Source: Gemmatimonadota bacterium (GTDB lineage Bacteria; Gemmatimonadota; Gemmatimonadetes; Longimicrobiales; Gaopeijiaceae). Taken from it: a stretch of 64,000 nucleotides of DNA. Made by a program: the position numbers and the translations under genes. Of the stretch, positions 8,907 through 17,079 are shown one piece after another. The notes below the pieces were generated by a model that was not told the origin of the DNA, made no database searches, and saw only the letters and a program-made list of their open reading frames with translations. The number at the start of each line of letters is the position of its first letter. Positions within the stretch are counted from its first letter, which is position 1. The stretch lies in assembly GCA_027623325.1 (NCBI GenBank), contig JAQBXY010000001.1, forward strand, positions 193,511-257,510, read 5' to 3'.

Positions 8907-10313
8907 TTGGCTGGCACCGACAGCTTTGATCTCATCATTATCGGCAGTGGCCCCGGGGGTTACGTCGCCGCGATTCGCGCGTCGCAACTCGGCCTGAACG
9001 TTGCATGCGTCGAGGACGACAAGCTCGGCGGCGTGTGCCTCAACATCGGCTGCATCCCGACCAAGGCACTCCTAACTAGTGCATTTCTGGCGAATGAAAT
9101 GAAGGAGGGCGCCCAGCACGGGATTATTGCGAAAGACCTGACCTTCGACCTCGGACCGGCCCAGCAACGAAGCCGGAAGGTCGCCGATCAGTTGAACAAA
9201 GGCGTCACGGGGCTCTTCAAGAAGAACAAGGTCACCCACCTTCCGGGCCGGGGACGCCTGAAGGGAGCCGGAAAGGTCGAGGTCGAAGCTGCCGACGGCA
9301 CCCGAGCCGTGTACAACTCCAAGCACATCATCATCGGCACGGGTTCGCGACCACGGGATCTGCCTGTGCTCAAGATCGACGAGGATCGAATCTGGTCTTC
9401 GACGGGTGCTCTGATGCAGGAAAAGGCCCCCGCAACACTCTTTATCGTCGGCGCCGGCGCCATCGGCATGGAGTTCGCCGACGTCTTCGACTCGTTCGGC
9501 ACGAAGGTCACCATCGTCGAGGCCTTGGACCGCATTCTCCCCTTGGAGGATGCCGAGATCTCGAAGTTCATGGAACGCGTCTACAAGAAGCGCGGAGTCG
9601 ACGTGCACACCGGTGCCCGTTTTCAGGCTGCAGAGATCGGTGCCGACGGCGTCCGTGTCAGCTTTACCGACAAAAAGGGTGACACCCAGACGATGGACGT
9701 GGACTACGTGCTCTCGGCGGTCGGAAGAGTGCCGAACTCTCAGGATCTCGGGCTCGACACCGTGGGGGTTGCGACGGATTCACGCGGATTCATCGTGGTG
9801 GACGAATACCTGCGAACCAATGTGCCGGGCGTCTATGCGATAGGCGACGTGGCGGGTAACCAGCTTCTCGCGCACAAGGCCACGCACGAAGGCATCGTCT
9901 GCGTGGAGCACATCGTCGGCCAAGGGCATGGCACGGTCGACTATGGCAACGTACCCAATTGCACGTATTGTCACCCCGAGGTCGCCTCGGTCGGTCTCAC
10001 GGAGGAGCAGGCCAAGGAACAGGGGTATGATATCGAAGTGGGTAAGTTTCCCTGGGTAGGGATCGGACGTGCTGTCGCTGCGGGACACACGGACGGGTTC
10101 GTTAAGATTATTCGCGACAAGCAGTATTCCGAAATACTTGGAGCCCACATCGTGGGGTCGCACGCGACTGAACTCATCGCCGAGTTCGTCATCGGTCGGC
10201 ACCTCGAATCGACGGTCGAAGAGCTCGAGAAGGCGATGCACCCCCACCCGACGTTGTCGGAGGGTGTCGCTGAGGGCGCATTGGCTGCGCTTGGTCGGGC
10301 AATTCACACATAG
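8907..10313 (+). CDS. lpdA: Dihydrolipoyl dehydrogenase (E3)
   Basis: 468 residues starting at TTG, with an AGAGA-containing ribosome site just upstream. It oxidises dihydrolipoamide with NAD+ in 2-oxoacid dehydrogenase and glycine cleavage complexes. Visible are the FAD-binding GxGxxG (IIIGSGPGGYVAAIRASQLG), the redox disulfide GGVCLNIGC (Cys44, Cys49), the NAD-binding motif IVGAGAIGMEFADVF, the second FAD motif YAIGDVAGNQLLAHKA and the C-terminal catalytic His-Glu motif HPHPTLSEG. The length is standard and no key residue is missing. It probably serves the E2 encoded at the start of the window. A MarR regulator starts 7 bases after the stop. Confidence 0.96.
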   Translation: MAGTDSFDLIIIGSGPGGYVAAIRASQLGLNVACVEDDKLGGVCLNIGCIPTKALLTSAFLANEMKEGAQHGIIAKDLTFDLGPAQQRSRKVADQLNKGVTGLFKKNKVTHLPGRGRLKGAGKVEVEAADGTRAVYNSKHIIIGTGSRPRDLPVLKIDEDRIWSSTGALMQEKAPATLFIVGAGAIGMEFADVFDSFGTKVTIVEALDRILPLEDAEISKFMERVYKKRGVDVHTGARFQAAEIGADGVRVSFTDKKGDTQTMDVDYVLSAVGRVPNSQDLGLDTVGVATDSRGFIVVDEYLRTNVPGVYAIGDVAGNQLLAHKATHEGIVCVEHIVGQGHGTVDYGNVPNCTYCHPEVASVGLTEEQAKEQGYDIEVGKFPWVGIGRAVAAGHTDGFVKIIRDKQYSEILGAHIVGSHATELIAEFVIGRHLESTVEELEKAMHPHPTLSEGVAEGALAALGRAIHT

Positions 10314-10320
10314 GATCGTT

Positions 10321-10821
10321 ATGAGTCAACTGAGGACCGCCGCGCCGCGCCATCTCGACCAACCCGCGGAACGCGAGTGGACAGAAGAACAGGGTACATC
10401 CCTGCGTCTCTGGATCACGCTCGCTCGATGTCACGCTTCGTACGCCAAGGCGATAGCGGGCAAGGTGCAGGACTATGGGTTGACGACTCCACAGTTCGGA
10501 ACACTAGAGGCGCTGTACCACCTCGGGCCGCTCTCACTCGGCGAACTAGCGGACAAGCTGCTCGTCACGGGGGGCAACGTCACATATGTGATGGACCGAC
10601 TCGAGGATCAGGGGTTGGTCTACCGCTACCGCTGCCCCGATGATCGCCGCGTGATTCAGGCCAAGCTCACCCAAGAGGGCCGTGAACTCGTTGCCGAGGT
10701 GTTCCCGGGTCATGCGTCTTATGCGGAGCATCTGTCCCGTCACCTCTCGACGGACGAACAGGCGGTACTCAGTGACCTGCTGAAGCGCTTGGGCACCGGC
10801 ATCCAGAGCAAGGACCTGTAG
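10321..10821 (+). CDS. MarR-family transcriptional regulator
   Basis: 166 residues. The ATG at 10321 follows the lpdA stop by 7 bases, so the two are probably co-transcribed. The winged helix is clear: LTTPQFGTLEALYHLGPLSLGELADKLLVTGGNVTYVMDRLEDQGLV, then the wing with the MarR signature YRCPDDRRVIQAKLTQEG, and a C-terminal dimerisation helix. MarR regulators respond to small aromatic ligands or oxidants and usually repress nearby genes. The target here is unknown. Confidence 0.88.
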   Translation: MSQLRTAAPRHLDQPAEREWTEEQGTSLRLWITLARCHASYAKAIAGKVQDYGLTTPQFGTLEALYHLGPLSLGELADKLLVTGGNVTYVMDRLEDQGLVYRYRCPDDRRVIQAKLTQEGRELVAEVFPGHASYAEHLSRHLSTDEQAVLSDLLKRLGTGIQSKDL

Positions 10822-10849
10822 GGAACCCTGCCCAGTAGGGCCCGGTAGC

Positions 10850-12061
10850 TTACTCTACCTCGATTCCGCGAACCTGCAGAATCCTCAACAAGGCCTCACC
10901 GATCTTGTTGTTCGGAGTTGATGCTCCTGCCGTGATCCCGAGGTCGAATGGGCCGAGAGGCAGCCATTCCGTCTCCACCAACTCCTCCGCCGTCGGGTCC
11001 AGTTCGGGCTTGTGCCGGATGGTTCCGGTCTCCACGTCGATGCAAGCAGCATCTTCTACGTGGAAGGTCGTCGTGTGTTGGCGGCACAAGTGCGCGAGGT
11101 GATTCGTGTTAGAGGAGTTGTAGCCGCCGATGACGAGCATCACGCTCGGGGGACTCGCCATCATTTCGGCGACTGCGTCCTGACGCTCCTGTGTCGCCGA
11201 GCAAATGGTTCCGAACGAACGGAAGTGCGTTGACGCATGCTCCTCGCCGAATCGCTCGACCATTGCCTCGTGGATCTTCCACCCGATCGCTAGCGACTCC
11301 TTTGCCAGCATGGTCGTCTGATTCGCCACACCTACGCGCTGGAGGTCGGTGTCGGGGTCGAAGCCGGGGGAGGCCTTGTGGTCGTCGAAGTGCTGGATGA
11401 ACTCTTCCCGCGTCATATGGCCGGGGCGGCGTGCGACGTAGTCGAAGACGAGGTTGCCCTCCTCCATGTCCCGAACGAGCAGGTACTTCCCGTTCTCGTG
11501 CCGCTCGACTTGGGAAGCTGTCGCGCGCGACTCCTCGTGGGTGTACTTCCCGTGGATCACGGCTGTGAACCCGTCCTTCGCATAGCTCTCGACGCGTTTC
11601 CAAACGTGGAGCACCGACCCGCAGGTAGTATCGACGAGGATACAACCAACTTCTGAGAGCGCGTCGAAGTCGTGGATCGTGACGCCGAACGCCGGCAGAA
11701 TGACCACGTCCTCGGGGGTCAGAGCGGAGAAGTCGAACGCTCCTTCCGGAGTGGGATAGATGAAGGAGATCCCCATCTCGGTCATCCGCTCATTCACATG
11801 CGGATTGTGGATGATTTCCCCGACCAGATGGATCTGGCGATCCGGGAACTTGTGGACCGTCTCGTACGCATAGTCGACAGCGCGATCGACCCCGTAGCAA
11901 AATCCGAACTGCTGGGCGAGGCGAACGGTGACATCCCCAAAGGTATCCACGTACCCGCGGGCTCGAATTCGCTCGACTAACGCCGACTGGTACTCGGCAT
12001 CAATGAGGGGCTTCAACTCTTTCTTGAGCCCGAAACCCTTCCGGAAGTAAGTCTGCTCCAT
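10850..12061 (-). CDS. ispH: 4-hydroxy-3-methylbut-2-enyl diphosphate reductase (IspH/LytB), long form
   Basis: 403 residues, clearly longer than the roughly 315 of the E. coli enzyme and like the long plant/cyanobacterial form. It performs the last step of the MEP isoprenoid pathway, making IPP and DMAPP with a [4Fe-4S] cluster. The three cluster cysteines are visible: Cys55 in FGFCYGVDRAVD, Cys147 in DTTCGSVLHVWKR, and a third in GTICSATQERQDAV. The substrate His motif GEIIHNPHVN and the SSNTNHL motif near the C-terminus are also present. An N-terminal extension of about 40 residues (MEQTYFRKGFGLKKE) precedes the core. It is a single-gene unit. Confidence 0.95.
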   Translation of the reverse strand: MEQTYFRKGFGLKKELKPLIDAEYQSALVERIRARGYVDTFGDVTVRLAQQFGFCYGVDRAVDYAYETVHKFPDRQIHLVGEIIHNPHVNERMTEMGISFIYPTPEGAFDFSALTPEDVVILPAFGVTIHDFDALSEVGCILVDTTCGSVLHVWKRVESYAKDGFTAVIHGKYTHEESRATASQVERHENGKYLLVRDMEEGNLVFDYVARRPGHMTREEFIQHFDDHKASPGFDPDTDLQRVGVANQTTMLAKESLAIGWKIHEAMVERFGEEHASTHFRSFGTICSATQERQDAVAEMMASPPSVMLVIGGYNSSNTNHLAHLCRQHTTTFHVEDAACIDVETGTIRHKPELDPTAEELVETEWLPLGPFDLGITAGASTPNNKIGEALLRILQVRGIEVE

Positions 12062-12190
12062 GACGTGCCTGTGATACGAGAGGGTCCGACGGAGGGAAGT
12101 TCACCGTTGCACGACGTGTTCTCAACCATCCAATGCACCGAAGGCCACCTTGATTGAACCCCGCCACCCCCTCAAAGGGTAGGCTTTGTT

Positions 12191-12718
12191 ATGAACGTGC
12201 TCGGGCGCCTCGCCCTCCTCTTCGTAATCATCCCGATCCTCGAGCTGATGCTACTCATCCAGCTCGGTCAGGTTGTCGGGCTGATGCCCACGCTGCTTCT
12301 GGTCGTGTTCACTGGAGTCACGGGCGCCTGGCTTGCCAGAGCCGAGGGGATGCGGGTTTTCTTCCAGTTCCAGAAGGAACTCGCTTCCGGCCGGTTGCCG
12401 GGCCAGGCCCTGCTCGACGGTATCTGTGTCTTGATTGGGGGCGCCTTTCTTCTCACTCCGGGCGTGCTCACGGACCTGACGGGATTCTCCCTGCTCTTTC
12501 CGCCTACGCGACGGTGGATCCAGCGCCGCGTTCGAGCCCGGATGGAACGCGGGATCGCCGACGGTACGATCCGGGTCGTGGACGTTGGCCTCGGCGCCGG
12601 CGGGGCGACTTTCGGCTTCGGTGGCTTCCCTATGGGAGCCGAGCGCGGAGCGCACGATCGGGGACCAGAGGCGGGGCTGGACCCAAGAAAAGGGATCGAG
12701 GTCCGGTCGGGCGAATGA
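12191..12718 (+). CDS. fxsA: FxsA-family membrane protein
   Basis: 175 residues. The N-terminal part holds hydrophobic segments (LALLFVIIPILELMLLIQLG, LMPTLLLVVFTGVTGAWLA and a third around GICVLIGGAFLLTPGVLTDLTGF) and the family features ELMLL and ARAEGM. A cytoplasmic tail follows, basic then glycine-rich. FxsA was named for relieving phage T7 exclusion by the F plasmid when overexpressed. Its normal role is unknown, although the family is widespread. The gene stands between divergent ispH and the convergent amidase. Confidence 0.88.
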   Translation: MNVLGRLALLFVIIPILELMLLIQLGQVVGLMPTLLLVVFTGVTGAWLARAEGMRVFFQFQKELASGRLPGQALLDGICVLIGGAFLLTPGVLTDLTGFSLLFPPTRRWIQRRVRARMERGIADGTIRVVDVGLGAGGATFGFGGFPMGAERGAHDRGPEAGLDPRKGIEVRSGE

Positions 12719-12737
12719 CCGGCCTGGTCCCGCAGGT

Positions 12738-14414
12738 CTAAGTGTTTGGCAAATCGAGCGAGGGCAGAAGCCGAGCCGCTTTACGGTGCTGCGTCAGCTG
12801 TTCGTACGAATAGGCGATCCGTAACAGAACGTCCTCGCTCCACTGCCGACCGAAGAAGAGAATCCCGACCGGGAGGCCCAGGACGTACCCGTTCGGTACG
12901 GTGATGCTCGGGTAGCCGGCGATTGCGGCCGAGCCAGAACTTCCGTTGCTCGATCCGTTACTGGCCACGAGGTCGATCTTCCAGGCCGGTGTCGTCGTCG
13001 GCGACACGATCGCGTCGAGCCGGTGAGTCTCCATGACGGCATCGATGCCTTCGTCCCGCGAGAGAACCCGCGCCGTTTCAAGGGCCTGTAGGTATTCTCG
13101 CGAGCTGAGATCGCCCTTTGCCTCCGCTTCGTAGAAGATCTCCTGTCCGAAATACGGCATCTCCCGACTCGCGTTCGCTTCGTTGAAGGCGATGACGTCG
13201 GCGAGCGTCGCCATACCATTCGGTTGGCCGGACGATTGGAGATACGCGGCGAGGTCCGCCTTGAGTTCGTACAACAAGACCTGGTAGGAGGGCCCTCCGA
13301 AGCGACGACGGGTCTCGATAATCGTGTTGTCGATGATCGTCGCACCGGCTCCGGCCATGGCACGAATCGCGTCCTCCATGAGGTCGTCGACGGACGGGTG
13401 GTTGCCGAAGTGGCTGCGCTCGACACCGATGCGCGCCCCTCTCAGGCCATCTCGGTCGAGGAACGAGGTGTAATCGGTCCCGACGAAGCGTGAGGCCGCT
13501 CCCGTCATCACATCGCGTGGATCCGGGCCGACCAACGCGGTCAACATCGCAGCAGCGTCTGCGACCGAACGGGTCATCGGGCCCGCTGTGTCCTGTGTGT
13601 GGGCGATGGGGATGATGCCGGCCCTGCTCACGAGACCGACGGTTGGCTTCAGGCCGACGACACCATTTACCGAAGCAGGGCACACGACCGAGCCGTTCGT
13701 TTCGGTCCCCACGGCACCCGCGCAAAAATTTGCCGAGACGGACGCACCCGAACCCGAGGAGGACCCACATGGGTTTCTGTCCACCGCATAGGCGTTGCCG
13801 CACTGGCCTCCCCGTCCGCTCCAGCCCGAGCTGGAACGCGTTGAGCGGATGTTCGCCCACTCAGAGAGGTTCGCCTTCGCCAAGATGATCGCGCCGGCCT
13901 CCCGAAGCTTCGCGACGACTCCACTGTCCTGCGCAGCGATATGCCCCTCGAGCGCGTACGAACCAGCCGTCGTTGTCATCCGGTCTGCGGTGTCGATGTT
14001 GTCCTTTACGACGATCGGGATTCCGTGAAGGGGTCCACGCAGGTTGCCCGAAGCGCGCTCCTCGTCGAGGCGTCGGGCGATCGACAGAGCTTCCGGATTG
14101 GTTTCGATAATGGACCGGAGTCGGGGACCGTCGCGGTCCAGGGCTGCGATGCGGTCCAGATACAACTGCGTGACTTCCACCGAAGAGCGTTCGCCGGCGG
14201 CCATCGCCTCCGAGAGCTCCCGGAACGATGTCTCCTCGAGCTCGAACGTCTCGTCGACCCACGAGGCGGCTCTTCCAGTGGCGCTTCTTTCAGAAGGGGC
14301 AGACTCGCAGCCCGCCGCTCCCAGCGCGGCAACAGTGGCACTCATCCCACCGAGCTTGATGAAGTCACGACGATCAATCTGCGAGTCGAGGGCCGGCGGC
14401 GTTGCATCATTCAT
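12738..14414 (-). CDS. Tat-exported amidase (amidase signature family)
   Basis: 558 residues. The N-terminus has a twin-arginine motif (DRRDFIK) and a hydrophobic stretch ending in AALGAAGC, so it is probably a Tat-exported lipoprotein (Cys36). The amidase signature catalytic set is complete: Lys137 in IVVKDNIDT, the cis-serine in GSSSGSGA (about 218-221) and the nucleophile Ser242 in TETNGSVVCPA. The region LKPTVGLVSRAGIIPIAHTQDTAGPMTRSV is also typical. These enzymes hydrolyse amides to acid and ammonia. The annotation glutamyl-tRNA amidotransferase GatA is less likely because of the export signal and the absence of gatB or gatC. It is divergent from the M42 peptidase. Confidence 0.92.
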   Translation of the reverse strand: MNDATPPALDSQIDRRDFIKLGGMSATVAALGAAGCESAPSERSATGRAASWVDETFELEETSFRELSEAMAAGERSSVEVTQLYLDRIAALDRDGPRLRSIIETNPEALSIARRLDEERASGNLRGPLHGIPIVVKDNIDTADRMTTTAGSYALEGHIAAQDSGVVAKLREAGAIILAKANLSEWANIRSTRSSSGWSGRGGQCGNAYAVDRNPCGSSSGSGASVSANFCAGAVGTETNGSVVCPASVNGVVGLKPTVGLVSRAGIIPIAHTQDTAGPMTRSVADAAAMLTALVGPDPRDVMTGAASRFVGTDYTSFLDRDGLRGARIGVERSHFGNHPSVDDLMEDAIRAMAGAGATIIDNTIIETRRRFGGPSYQVLLYELKADLAAYLQSSGQPNGMATLADVIAFNEANASREMPYFGQEIFYEAEAKGDLSSREYLQALETARVLSRDEGIDAVMETHRLDAIVSPTTTPAWKIDLVASNGSSNGSSGSAAIAGYPSITVPNGYVLGLPVGILFFGRQWSEDVLLRIAYSYEQLTQHRKAARLLPSLDLPNT

Positions 14415-14539
14415 ATTCGCTCCAAGAGTCGGTTACGTGGCAAGCTGCTGTGCCCCATCATGATCCGGCAAGCGCTGAGCGATGGGCCGGTGTCTCATCG
14501 CGGCATGGATGTGCCCCACCGCACCGCGTAGCTTTCGGC

Positions 14540-15613
14540 ATGAGCCGAGACATTTCATTTCTGGAACGCCTTCTTGACGCCCCCGGACCCTCAGGATTCG
14601 AAGTGAGGGCTGCCCGGGTGTGGCGACAGGAGGCCGAGACCTTCGCAAGCGATGTGCGGGTCGACGTTAGCGGCAATTCGTTTGCGACCGTCAATCCCGG
14701 TGGGGGCCCGAGCGTCATGTTGGCCGGGCACATCGACGAGATTGGTCTTCAAGTGACCCATATCGACGAGGAAGGTTTTCTCTACGTCGACGAGATCGGG
14801 GGGTGGGACCCGCAGGTTCTCGTGGGACAGCGTGTGACGATCCTCGGCCGCGGCGGCGACGTTCCGGGCGTCATCGGCAAGAAGGCCATCCATCTCATTC
14901 TGCCGGAAGAACGTTCCAAGGCCTCGAAGACCCGCCAACTGTGGGTGGACGTCGGGGCCGCGGATCGAGCGGGTGTTGCTGCGCTCGGTCTCCGGGTCGG
15001 TGATCCGATGGTGATTGCACAAGGAATGGTAAGGTTGGCGGGCGATCTGATCGCCAGCCGTGCGATCGATGATCGTGTAGGCGCCTTCGTAGTACTCGAG
15101 GCCATTCGCATGTTGGCCGGCGACAGGAAGCCGCCCCTGGCAACCGTGACCGCCGTAGCCACCGCGCAGGAAGAAATCGGTTTTCAGGGAGGCGGAGCCC
15201 GCACGAGCGCTTATTCGGTCGACCCGGCTGTGGCGATCGTGGTGGACGTCACGTTCAGCACCGATGTGCCCGATATCGAGAAGAAGGAGCTCGGGGAACA
15301 CAAGCTCGGTGGGGGTCCCGTGCTGAGTCGTGGCTCGGCAGCGCACAACGAGGTGTTCGAGATGCTCGCGAAGATCGCCGAGGAGGAAGGCATTCCTTAC
15401 ACGATCCAGGCGTCTCCGAAGGCGACTCGGACCGACGCTGACGGAATTCACCTGTCCCGACACGGCGTTCCGACTGGACTCGTGTCGGTTCCCAATCGGT
15501 ACATGCACTCCCCGAACGAAGTCGTCAGCATCGAGGACTTGTTCAACACCGCGAGGCTTATCGCTGCCTTCGTTCGGAGGCTGGGCCCGGACACCGACTT
15601 TACGCCGAGGTAG
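14540..15613 (+). CDS. M42-family aminopeptidase (tetrahedral TET-type)
   Basis: 357 residues from ATG 14540. An in-frame ATG at 14402 would overlap the amidase and add an unlikely N-terminus. Metal and catalytic motifs of M42 are in order: AGHIDEIGLQV (His64), SRAIDDRVGAFV (bridging Asp), TAQEEIGFQGG (catalytic Glu-Glu), VVDVTFSTDVP (Asp), and the last His in VPNRYMHSPNEVVS. M42 enzymes form cytoplasmic dodecamers that trim peptides from the N-terminus. No signal peptide is seen. With lon and the S9 and M20 enzymes, the window is rich in protein and peptide turnover genes. Confidence 0.93.
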   Translation: MSRDISFLERLLDAPGPSGFEVRAARVWRQEAETFASDVRVDVSGNSFATVNPGGGPSVMLAGHIDEIGLQVTHIDEEGFLYVDEIGGWDPQVLVGQRVTILGRGGDVPGVIGKKAIHLILPEERSKASKTRQLWVDVGAADRAGVAALGLRVGDPMVIAQGMVRLAGDLIASRAIDDRVGAFVVLEAIRMLAGDRKPPLATVTAVATAQEEIGFQGGGARTSAYSVDPAVAIVVDVTFSTDVPDIEKKELGEHKLGGGPVLSRGSAAHNEVFEMLAKIAEEEGIPYTIQASPKATRTDADGIHLSRHGVPTGLVSVPNRYMHSPNEVVSIEDLFNTARLIAAFVRRLGPDTDFTPR

Positions 15614-15633
15614 CCCGCCGGGCCGGCCGTACG

Positions 15634-15662
15634 TTGACGGCCCATGGCCGTGTTTCTACCCT
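15634..15662 (+). promoter_or_regulatory. Possible sigma70-type promoter upstream of the GAF gene
   Basis: TTGACG (15634-15639), a 17-base spacer and TACCCT (15657-15662) fit a -35/-10 pair with a good -35 and a weak -10. It lies in the 200-base gap after the M42 gene and would leave a leader of roughly 140 bases before the GAF gene. The -35 box overlaps a 6-pair inverted repeat GGCCGT/ACGGCC (15625-15642). Nothing else is recognisable in this gap. The promoter is inferred by pattern only. Confidence 0.3.
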
Positions 15663-15813
15663 TCGTGCCCCTGGGTCGGGACCGCGGGTTACTCTCGTCC
15701 GGAGAGACGCCGGCCCCCGGGGAGGAGCGGACATTCGAGTCCATATCCTCTAGAAGCGAGCTCACGCGGGTCCGCGCTGCCGTGAGTGGGACACTCCCGA
15801 TTGGAATCAGCCC

Positions 15814-16287
15814 ATGTTGGACGCAGGAAAAATCATCACCGAACTGCAGGTGATGCGCGACGACGGCCATCTGTCAGACGCGCTTCTCCGAAAGGCCGTT
15901 CGTTCGCTCTCCGTCGATGAACGCTTTGAGTGGACGGGCGTGTATCTGCTCGGAGCAGAGAACGAACTCTGGCTCCACAACTACATCGGCGAGCCGACGG
16001 AGCACGCGAAGATTCCGGTCGGCACCGGGGTGTGTGGTCGCGCCGTTGCCGAACGTCGGAACCTCAACATCAAGGATGTCAGCAAGGAGGAGAACTACCT
16101 CGCGTGCTCGCCAGACATCCAGTCCGAGTTGGTCGTCCTCATCCGTGCGGGTGACGACATCTTCGGCCAGATCGATATCGATTCCGAGCAGAAGGCAGCG
16201 TTCACGGACGATGACGAGATCGCCCTCATCGGGATCGCCGACAAGCTGGCGGAGCAACTCGCTGCGGAGAAGCGGGAGGCGTCCTGA
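15814..16287 (+). CDS. GAF-domain protein related to free methionine-(R)-sulfoxide reductase
   Basis: 157 residues, essentially a single GAF domain. The middle resembles fRMsr: IPVGTGVCGRAVAERRNLNIKDV, then NYLACSP and ELVVLI. Of the three cysteines conserved in E. coli fRMsr, two have counterparts (Cys74 in GVCG, Cys98 in LACS). The position of the first (ACxRIPVG in the family) is His64 here (EHAKIPVG). It may therefore be a variant reductase with an altered thiol relay, or a GAF sensor that lost the activity. Its stop lies inside the presumed start region of the next gene, so the two are coupled. Confidence 0.75.
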   Translation: MLDAGKIITELQVMRDDGHLSDALLRKAVRSLSVDERFEWTGVYLLGAENELWLHNYIGEPTEHAKIPVGTGVCGRAVAERRNLNIKDVSKEENYLACSPDIQSELVVLIRAGDDIFGQIDIDSEQKAAFTDDDEIALIGIADKLAEQLAAEKREAS

Positions 16288-17033
16288 CCGATAGTCTCCA
16301 CGTTCTGAACGCAGGCAACTCAGGGCCGTTCACCTTGGATGGCACCAAGAGTTACCTGGTAGGAAGGCGGAAGATTGCCGTGATCGATCCGGGCCCGGAC
16401 GTGGAAGACCACGTCCGGGCTTTGGCTTTGAGGGTGTCGGGCGCGGAGTCCGTGGTCATCGTACTCACCCACGGGCACGACGATCATGCGGCGTCGGCCC
16501 TTGGGCTTGCCCGAGAGATCGGAGCGGAGGTTCTGGCTCCGATCGGCATCGAGGGCGCGGACCGGGTGCTGCACGATGGTGACTCGATCGAAACGGATGT
16601 AGGCACGCTGCTCGCTGTGCACACGCCCGGGCACACGGTGGAGCACCTTTGTTTTCACTGGCCCGCAGAAGCTGCACTCTTCGCGGGCGATATGGTCCTG
16701 GGGCATGGTGACACGACGTGGGTCGCGGAGTATCCCGGCTGTGTGGCGGACTACCTGGCGTCGATCGACCGACTTCGAGGATTGGACCTCTCGGTGATCT
16801 ACCCAGGACACGGGCCTGCACTCACGGATCCGACCGAAGCACTCGACCGCTTCGCGGAGCACCGACGGGGTCGAGTCCGGCAGGTGGCCACGGCGATGGC
16901 TGCCAACCCCGACGCCTCCGTGGAGGAGTTATTGGGGGTGGTGTATGGCGACACGATTCCGAGTTCCATGCGCGGAGCGGCGCGGCAGTCGCTTTCTGCC
17001 CTCGTCGACCACGTGAGGGAGACCCGACCCTGA
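16284..17033 (+). CDS. MBL-fold metallo-hydrolase (LACTB2/glyoxalase-II-like)
   Basis: About 250 residues. The homologous N-terminus (LHVLNAGNSGPFTLDGTKSY) begins well before the first TTG (16335). I therefore place the start at CTG 16284, which overlaps the GAF stop as CTGA and is preceded by GGGAGG. The start codon is uncertain. The metal motif is complete: LTHGHDDHAAS (HxHxDH), then HTPGHTVEH, FAGDMVLGHG (Asp) and YPGHGPAL (His). The C-terminal stretch HRRGRVRQVATAM...ASVEELLGVVYG looks like the winged-helix tail of LACTB2-like enzymes. Those hydrolyse thioesters, lactams or RNA ends, and the substrate here is unknown. glcD begins 46 bases later. Confidence 0.87.
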   Translation: MTDSLHVLNAGNSGPFTLDGTKSYLVGRRKIAVIDPGPDVEDHVRALALRVSGAESVVIVLTHGHDDHAASALGLAREIGAEVLAPIGIEGADRVLHDGDSIETDVGTLLAVHTPGHTVEHLCFHWPAEAALFAGDMVLGHGDTTWVAEYPGCVADYLASIDRLRGLDLSVIYPGHGPALTDPTEALDRFAEHRRGRVRQVATAMAANPDASVEELLGVVYGDTIPSSMRGAARQSLSALVDHVRETRP

Positions 17034-17079
17034 GCGGGACCGTGTTGCGACCGATGTCTCACTCGGGGTATCGTCGGGC

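Noticed and set aside
12738..14414. GatA subunit of glutamyl-tRNA amidotransferase
   Set aside because: There is a twin-arginine lipoprotein signal at the N-terminus and no gatB or gatC nearby.
14402..14539. Earlier ATG for the M42 peptidase
   Set aside because: It overlaps the divergent amidase start, and the added residues have no family similarity.
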